Shown piece after piece: positions 57,622-64,000 of a stretch of DNA of 64,000 bases; the first letter of the stretch is position 1; each line of letters opens with the position of its first letter. Source of the stretch: Cannabis sativa (lineage: Eukaryota > Streptophyta > Magnoliopsida > Rosales > Cannabaceae); assembly GCF_029168945.1 (NCBI RefSeq), contig NC_083608.1, positions 20,292,136 to 20,356,135 on the forward strand, written 5' to 3'. Both the position numbers and the translations under genes were made by a program. The notes under the pieces are model-generated. The model worked only from the letters and a program-made list of their open reading frames with translations. It was not told where the DNA came from and did not search any database.

Positions 57622-58347
57622 TAGGGGTGAGCAAAAAATCCAAGAAACCGACCAAACCGAGTAAACCGACCGTCCGAACACCGAAAAAACCGACACCGAA
57701 AAAACCGAAAATCGAAAAAACTGCCTTCGGTTAAAACCGCCTTAACATGGTCGGTTTTAGTGTCAATCGCAAACCGACCGATTAAACCGAGAACCGACCG
57801 AACATATATATTATATGTAATATATATTATTTTTGTACATATTTAATGTACAATTTTATTAATCTAAGTTTACTTATATCTTTTTTATTTAAAGTCTCAA
57901 TTATTCATTATTTTATTTTATTATAATTTAATGCATTCACGTATTATATACACACATTCATAAAATAGTACTAATTTTTTAATATAACTCATTACCATAT
58001 TAGTAGCACAAATAATTTGAACAAATTTAAAAAAAGTTTATTTTACATTATTTATTTAATTAAGAAAGTTTTATTTTTAAATTATATGATATTTGATTCA
58101 ATACTTTAATTTTTTAGTTTTCAAATAATTATAAAAAATTTAAAAACTTTTTTTTAAAAAAAAAATAAATAAAATAAAGTTCGGTTTGGTCGGTTTAAAC
58201 CGACCAAACCGTGGATTAAAACAGTCGGTTTTTTTATATTTTTATAATGGTCGGTCGGTTTTCGGATTAGAACCATAAAAACCGAAAACCGAATTTTGGA
58301 TTTTTTTTGTGTAAAAAACCGACCAAACCGACCGTTGCTCACCCCTA
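57622..58347. mobile_element. hAT-type non-autonomous element inside N1
   Basis: 726 bp, termini TAGGGGTGAGCAA and TTGCTCACCCCTA (perfect 13-bp inverted repeats), and the exact 8-bp duplication ATTTTTGG (57614-57621 and 58348-58355). Subterminal regions are packed with ACCGACCAAACCG on one side and its complement CGGTTTGGTCGG on the other. The centre is AT-rich. It is non-coding. Short minus-strand frames at either end are chance readings of the repeats. Confidence 0.92.
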
Positions 58348-58355
58348 ATTTTTGG

Positions 58356-58645
58356 CACCATTCCAAATTGCCTAAACTACTAGTGTTAATTTCCTGATTA
58401 ACCAAAAGTAGTTGCCAAAGATATAGAATCCAGTATCCCAAGAGAGTAGACATATAGAGAGGAATTTCACATTATCAATGATTTTGTGATTAAAGGAAGA
58501 GTAATGGTGGAGAAAAGGTTGTGGATAATTCAACCTTTCAGATCCTATTACGAGGAGTTTACTACTACTACACTTGATTTGTATATCAAGGTGTTGAGAT
58601 TATTTGAAACACACTTTTTGTTTTATATTAGTGCAAGTGGGAGTT
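58356..58645 (+). other. 3' end of the N1 interior with polypurine tract
   Basis: Pol-derived sequence continues after the hAT insertion and ends in GTGCAAGTGGGAGTT, the polypurine tract directly before the LTR at 58646. Confidence 0.7.
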
Positions 58646-60543
58646 TGTTGGGTTTTATGCCCTAAATAAAACTCATTTCAATATAATCAGATTTACTTAT
58701 TAATATAGATCAGAAATAACATTTAATGTTGCATGGTTCACATGATTTATTTCATGATTATATGTACATAATGTATAAATTCATCTGAAACCCTTTTCAC
58801 ATACTTCATCCTGTTTATTGTGCCGTCAACACATTGGAAAGTAAACATGACTATGTGAATAAAGTTTCCTAGATTTATCAGACATAGGGTTTTACTGATA
58901 TGATAATCTACAACAGAGTTTACTTGCATTTGGAGAAATGCTATGTTCTTTCCAGAGCATTGGTTAAAGTAAAGCTCAGGTTGGATGCATGGAGTATGCA
59001 TCGGAAGGGACCGATATTGAACTTTGACTTAGATTTAATTAAACTTACCGTAAAATCTATTCAAGTCAATATCGCCAAGTTGATCCTAGATCAAATGTTC
59101 TTAATCCTTTTATGATTAGGCTCAATCTTGAAAGGCTATTCGTGTTCTTTGATTTGTTAGTTAAGCCTACTTTTAGGTCAGGGTGATACGTACATTTTGG
59201 GAACACGGTAGTGCAATTGAGTGGGAGCGCTATCATAAACATGGAATCTATAGCTTCTATCTGGCGAATAGTAAGCAAAGGATGATCTCCTTCGAGCTTG
59301 ACCAAACGAACATAAATGGTAGAGTACTCATTTCACATAAGCTGAAATATCATTTATACGGGGTCAAGTGTTTTAAGGAATAAATACATTGTAGGGTGTA
59401 ACGGTAATTTAATCCCTTTACAGTGTAGATCATTCATATAGAGGATCATTGATCACATTAGGATTATAACAATGGATAACTAATGATGTGTCTATATGGT
59501 GGAACATATAGAGCATTCTATATACTGAGAGTGCAATTCTAAGTTCTATGCGTGGATTCAACGAAGAATTAATAAGTTAGTGAATTTTAGTGCTAAATTC
59601 TTGATCTACTTATTGGAAGCTCGGTTATATAGACCCATGGTCCCTGCACTAGTTGAGATAATATTGCTTGTAAGACTCATATAATTGGTTTTGATTAATC
59701 AATTATAATTCTCAAATTAGACTATGTCTATTTGTGAAATTTTCACTAAGTAAGGGCGAAATTGTAAAGAAAGAGTTTATAGGGGCATATTTGTTAATTA
59801 TGATACTTTGTATGGTTCAATTAATAAATATGATAAATGACAATATTATTTAATAATTATTTATAGTTATTAAATAGTTAGAATTGGCATTTAAATGGTT
59901 GAATTAGAAAATTGGCGTTTTTGAGAAAATCAGATGCAGAAAAGGTAAACCTGCAAAATTGCAAAAAGTGAGGCCCAAATCCACTAGTATAGGGCCTGCC
60001 ACTTTTGTAGGAAATTTAAACTGATACTTTCATTATTTTAATGCCAAATAATTCAAACCTAACCCTAGTGGAATGCTATAAATAGATAGTGAAGGCTTCA
60101 GGAAAATTACACTTAAATTTTCTATTTTTCCTTCAGAGAAAAACCTGAGCCTTCTCTCTCCCTATCTTTGGCTGAACCCACTCTCTCTCTCTTCCTCATT
60201 GAGATTTCGAAAATCTTAGTGTGAGAGTAGTGCCCACACACAGCAAGTGATACCTCAATCATAGTGAGGAAGATCGTGAAGAAAGACTTTCAGCAAGAAG
60301 GAGTTTCAACATCAAAGATTCAATGAAAGAGATCCAGGTTCAGATATTGATAATGCTCTGCTACAGAAAGGAATCAAGGGCTAGATATCTGAACGGAAGG
60401 AGTCATTTAATTCCGCTGCACCCAATGTAAGGTTTCCTAAACTTTATATGTGTTTATTTCATCGTTTTAGAAAGTTCATATTTAGGGTGTTAATAAACAT
60501 ACTTGTGAGTAGATCTAAGATCCTGGTAAAATAATTTCCAACA
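58646..60543 (+). repeat. 3' LTR of N1
   Basis: 1898 bp, complete, TGTTGGGTTTTATGCCC to TTTCCAACA. Confidence 0.92.
60077..60084 (+). promoter_or_regulatory. TATA box of the N1 3' LTR
   Basis: TATAAATA in GCTATAAATAGATAGTG. Because it lies in a 3' LTR it could fire into O1 integrase sequence downstream. Confidence 0.65.
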
Positions 60544-60548
60544 CTATT

Positions 60549-62632
60549 TGCCCTACATAACGAACTTTTTAAAGTAGCTAAACCTAGAAACCCTAAAAAT
60601 CAAAAGATCGATGATGATAATGAAACATATCTATGGCATTCATGTTTACGTCACATAGGCTATGATAGACTAAATAGGCTAACCAAAGACGGTCCATTGA
60701 AAAATGTCGTCTTAGGTGAATTACCTGTTTGCGAGTCTTGCCTAGAAGGAAAGCTGACCAAACGTTCTTTCTCTGCAAAGGGAGAGCGTGCCAAACAACC
60801 CCTAGGGTTAGTGCATTCAGATGTTTGCGGACCTTTGAATGTAAAAGCCCGAGGTGGTTATGAGTACTTTGTCACTTTGATTGACGATTACTCTAGATAT
60901 GGTCATATTTACCTTATGCATAAGAAATCTGAAATGTTTGAAAAGTTTCAGGAATTTCAAGCATTGGCTCAAAACCAATTGGGTAAAATGTTAAAGATCT
61001 TGCGAACTGATAGGGGTGGAGAATATTTGGATATGCAGTTCAAAGATCATTTGATCGAACTTGGCATTGAATCCCAATTAACTGCCCCTAGCACTCCACA
61101 GCAAAATGGAGTTGCAGAAAGAAGGAATCGCACGCTTTTGGAAATGGTTAGGTCCATGCTTAGTTATTCAACTCTACCTACGTCCTTCTGGGGATATGCA
61201 ATTCAGATGGCAACCGACATTTTAAATATTGTTCCATCTAAATCAGTCCCTAAGACACCTTTAGAACTATGGAATGGTCGTACACCTAGTTTACGCCATT
61301 AAAGAATCTGGGGGTGCCCTACTCATATCTTAAGAAAGAAAGATTGCAAACTTGAAAAGCGAACTGAGGTTTGCATGTTTGTCGAAAATTCTAAAGAGAC
61401 TAGGGGTGGACTATTTTATAGTCGCAAGGATGATAAAGTGTTTGTTCCCACAAACGCCACTTTCCTTGAAGATGACTATATTAAGAGTTTCAAACCACAA
61501 AGTAAAGTAGTATTGGAGGAAATGCTTGCAGATATAAGACCTTCCAATGTTCCGTCCTCTTCCACTCAAGAAGTGGATAATCCCACTCCCTCAGTCGAAC
61601 CAACTGAGAAAACTACTACCAAAGTTCCTGTTCAGAAGATCACCGCTCCTCGTCGTAGTGGGAGGGTTTCTACAAAACCATCTCGTTATGACCTGGATGG
61701 TGAAATCAATATGGTCGTTGGTGACGGTATTGATGATTACCCATTAACCTATAAACAGGCAATGGCAAGTCCGCAACAGAAACGATGGTCAGCCGACATG
61801 GATTCAGAAATGGATTCCATGAAAAAGAACAAAGTCTGGGAATATGTAGACGCACCCGATGACTATCGTCCAATCGGATGTAAGTGGGTTTACAAGAAGA
61901 AAAGAGGCGCTGGAGGCGAAGTCGAAACTTTTAAAGTTAGACTGGTTGCCAAGGGTTATACCCAAAGAGAAGGTGTGGACTATGAGGAAACTTTTAGTCC
62001 TGTCGCCATGCTCAAATCCATCTGAATTCTTCTCTCCATAGCAACTGCTTTCGATTATGAAATCTGGCAAATGGATGTCAAGACAGTCTTCCTTAATGGG
62101 GTTCTTGAAGAAACCATCTATATGGAGCAACCAGAAGGCTATGTTCTTCCAGGGCAGGAAAAGAAAGTTTGCAAATTAAATAAGTCTATCTATGGACTTA
62201 AGCAAGCTTCTCGCTCATGGAACAAAAGGTTTGATGAAATCATCAAGACCTACGGCTTTCTTCAGAATGAAGATGAACCTTGTGTTTACCAACTCAAGGA
62301 AGACCAAGTAGTAGTATTCCTGGTCCTTTATGTTGACGATATTTTGATTATTGGAAACAATATCAAGAAAATGACTAACATAAAGGAATGGCTTGACACT
62401 CAATTCGATATGAAAGATTTGGGTGAGGCAGCCTATGTTCTTGGTATTCAAATTATTAGAAACCAGAAGAACAGATCCCTTGCTCTCTCTCAAACAACTT
62501 ACATTGACAAAGTTTTAGAGAGATTCTCCATGAACAACACCAATGGGGCGAATATGCCTTTTAGATATGGTATTCGTCTATCTAAGGAACAGTCTCCTAC
62601 TGATCCTCAAGAGATAGAGGACATGGCAAAAG
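60549..62632 (+). pseudogene. O1 integrase and reverse transcriptase, two stops, truncated
   Basis: One frame throughout. Pre-integrase finger: WHSCLRHIGYDRLNRL near 60632, CESCLEGKLTKRSF near 60730. Integrase: VHSDVCGPL, first Asp in LIDDYSRYGH, second in RTDRGGEYLD, third acid in TPQQNGVAERRNRTLLEM (about 61090-61145). TAA at 61300-61302 interrupts the integrase tail. The linker has RRSGRVSTKPSRY. RT: WEYVDAPDDYRPIGCKWVYK, a TGA at 62023-62025 (a CGA-to-TGA change would explain it), MDVKTVFLNGV, YGLKQASRSW and an intact YVDDILIIGN at 62329. Homology is cut at 62632 inside the thumb by the N2 LTR; RNase H is missing. Confidence 0.9.
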
Positions 62633-64000
62633 TGTTGAGTTTTATGCCCTAAATAAAACTCATTTCAATATAATCAGATTTACTTATTAATAAAGATCAG
62701 AAATAACATTTTATGTTGCATGGTTCACATGATTCATTTCATGATTATATGTATATAATGTATGAATTCTTTTTAAATCCAGAACATATGAGTTTGTTAA
62801 AGATTATAGTGTTGTCAACACAGTGGAATATAATCTTAATAAGATGTTCAAAAGTTTATTCCCTGATTTATCAGAACACTGGATTTAGACTGACATGGTA
62901 TAATCAGCGATAGGTATTCTTACACCTTGGAAAAGTGTTATGTCCTTTCCAGGACATTGGCAAAGTTTACCAGTATCGGATGTATGGAGTATACATCGGA
63001 AGGGACCGATATTGAACTTTGATTAGATATATTAAAACTTACCGCAATATCTATTCAATTCAATTTCAACTGTTGATCCTAGATCAAATGATCTCAATCC
63101 TGATATGGTTAGGCTCAATCTCAAGAGTGTTATTCGTGTTCTTTGATTTGTTAAGTTAAGCCTACTTTTGGGTCAAGGTGATACTTACATTTTGGGAACA
63201 CGGTAGTGCAATTGAGTGGGAGCGCTAACATAAATATGGAATCTATAGCTTCTATCTGGCAAATAAAAGTAAAGGATGATTTCCTTCGAGCTTAACCAAA
63301 CGAAGATAAATGGTGGAGATCTCATTTCACTTAGGTGAAATATCATTTATACAGGGTTAAGTGTTTTAAGGATAAAATACATTGAAGGTGTAGCAGTAAC
63401 AGTAGTGCCTTTTCAATGTAGATCATCTATATAAAGGATCATTGATCACATTAGGGTTATAACAATGGATAACTAATGACGTGTCTATATCGTGGAACAT
63501 ATAGAGCGTTCTATATGACTGAGAGTGCAATTCCAAGTTCTAAGTGTGGATTCAATGAGAAATTAATAAGTTAGGGAATGTACTTGGTAAATTCGGTTCG
63601 ACTTATTGGAAGCTCGGTTATATAGACCCATGGTCCCCATACTAGTTGAGACCATACTGCTTGTAAGACTCAGTTAATTGATTTTGATTAATCAATTATA
63701 ATTCTAAAAGTTAGACTATGTCTACTTTATGAATTCTCACAGTTTAAGGATGAAATCGTAAAGAAAAGGGTTTCTAGGTTTAATTATTAATTAAGAGACT
63801 TTGTATGTCTAATTAATAATTATTTTAAATGACAATATTATTTAATAATCTATTTTAGTTATTAAATAATTAGTTTTGGCATTTAAATGATTAGAATTGG
63901 AAAAGTGGCATTTTTGGAGAAATAGAAATAAAATTGAGGAAACTGCAAAATCCAAGTGAGGCCCATTTCCCTCTATGGACGGCCACTCCCTTTGCTTGTT
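62633..64000 (+). repeat. LTR N2 of the same copia family (runs off window)
   Basis: Starts TGTTGAGTTTTATGCCCTAA and follows the O1/N1 LTR sequence with more divergence. It has no polypurine tract in front and sits in the middle of RT, so it is a separate insertion (solo LTR or the 5' LTR of a further element), not O1's own 3' LTR. The right end and target duplication lie beyond 64000. Confidence 0.82.

Larger units (their letters stand above)
52526..60543 (+). mobile_element. Non-autonomous copia N1 nested in O1
   Basis: Bounded by the exact duplication CTATT (52521-52525 and 60544-60548). The 3' LTR is 58646-60543. The 5' LTR matches only its first 1.1 kb (52526-53623), then diverges. The interior has the family leader (54960-55130) and a pol-length region with no long open frame but many short stretches nearly identical to O1 pol. 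The polypurine tract AAGTGGGAGTT precedes the 3' LTR. With no usable gag or pol, N1 must have been mobilised by relatives. Confidence 0.85.
47833..62632 (+). mobile_element. Copia element O1, interrupted by N1 and cut by N2
   Basis: 5' LTR 47833-49704 (TGTTGGGTTTTATGCCC to TTTCCAACA), tRNA-iMet primer site at 49707, long leader, shortened gag, protease, then N1 (52526-60543), then integrase and RT to 62632. Another LTR of the same family begins inside RT at that point. The protease frame before N1 and the integrase frame after it are in register across the duplicated CTATT, which confirms N1 as a clean insertion. The 3' LTR of O1 is not in the window. The insertion site is a minus-strand LINE. 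Confidence 0.87.

Noticed and set aside
62633..64000. N2 as the 3' LTR of O1
   Set aside because: It begins inside the RT coding sequence with no RNase H or polypurine tract before it, and its start differs (TGTTGAG) from the O1 LTR.

Overview
The window is plant nuclear DNA, AT-rich and made almost wholly of transposable elements. I found no intact host gene. A flowering plant is certain on element content: Ty1/copia and Ty3/gypsy LTR retrotransposons primed by tRNA-iMet or tRNA-Asp, L1-type LINEs with a C-terminal RNase H, a Cassandra TRIM, and hAT- and CACTA-type MITEs. A eudicot is likely; Cannabaceae is only an impression from the look of the repeats.

Layout. 0-2.3 kb: a broken replication-protein-A-like gene, a foldback MITE and a LINE 3' end (minus). 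2.3-4.2 kb: a solo LTR with perfect target duplication splitting that LINE. 4.2-7.4 kb: the rest of the LINE, then a decayed copia (plus) containing a complete Cassandra TRIM. 7.4-13.9 kb: intergenic DNA, a CACGACA-rich repeat, and a 1.6-kb inverted-repeat element with four nested hairpins. 14-17 kb: 3' end of a copia with its LTR. 17-20.8 kb: intergenic DNA, microsatellites, and a hAT element inserted in the terminus of a CACTA-type MITE. 20.8-44.1 kb: an old copia (plus) hit twice, first by a complete 10.3-kb Sirevirus-like copia (20880-31216, minus, target duplication CAAAG), then 113 bp away by a complete 11.5-kb Athila-like gypsy element (31330-42808, minus, target duplication GAGCC). Both newcomers carry a third open reading frame between pol and the 3' LTR. 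44.1-47.8 kb: a plus-strand LINE tail split by a small TRIM, then a minus-strand LINE. 47.8-64 kb: a copia element (O1, plus) holding a complete related insertion (N1, 52526-60543, target duplication CTATT), which itself holds a hAT element. O1 is cut by another LTR of the same family (N2) that runs off the window.

Function. Each autonomous-type element follows the usual plan: LTR promoter, tRNA primer site, gag, protease, integrase and reverse transcriptase (order differs between copia and gypsy), optional ORF3, polypurine tract, LTR. All are broken by stops, frameshifts or catalytic changes, so none looks able to move by itself as written. Many breaks in the Sirevirus-like copy, and some in the Athila-like copy, fall at CAG/CTG trinucleotides, so part of the apparent decay could be consensus error at CHG-methylated sites. 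TATA boxes, primer sites, polypurine tracts and target duplications were read directly. Family names rest on motif and organisation memory, not on searches.
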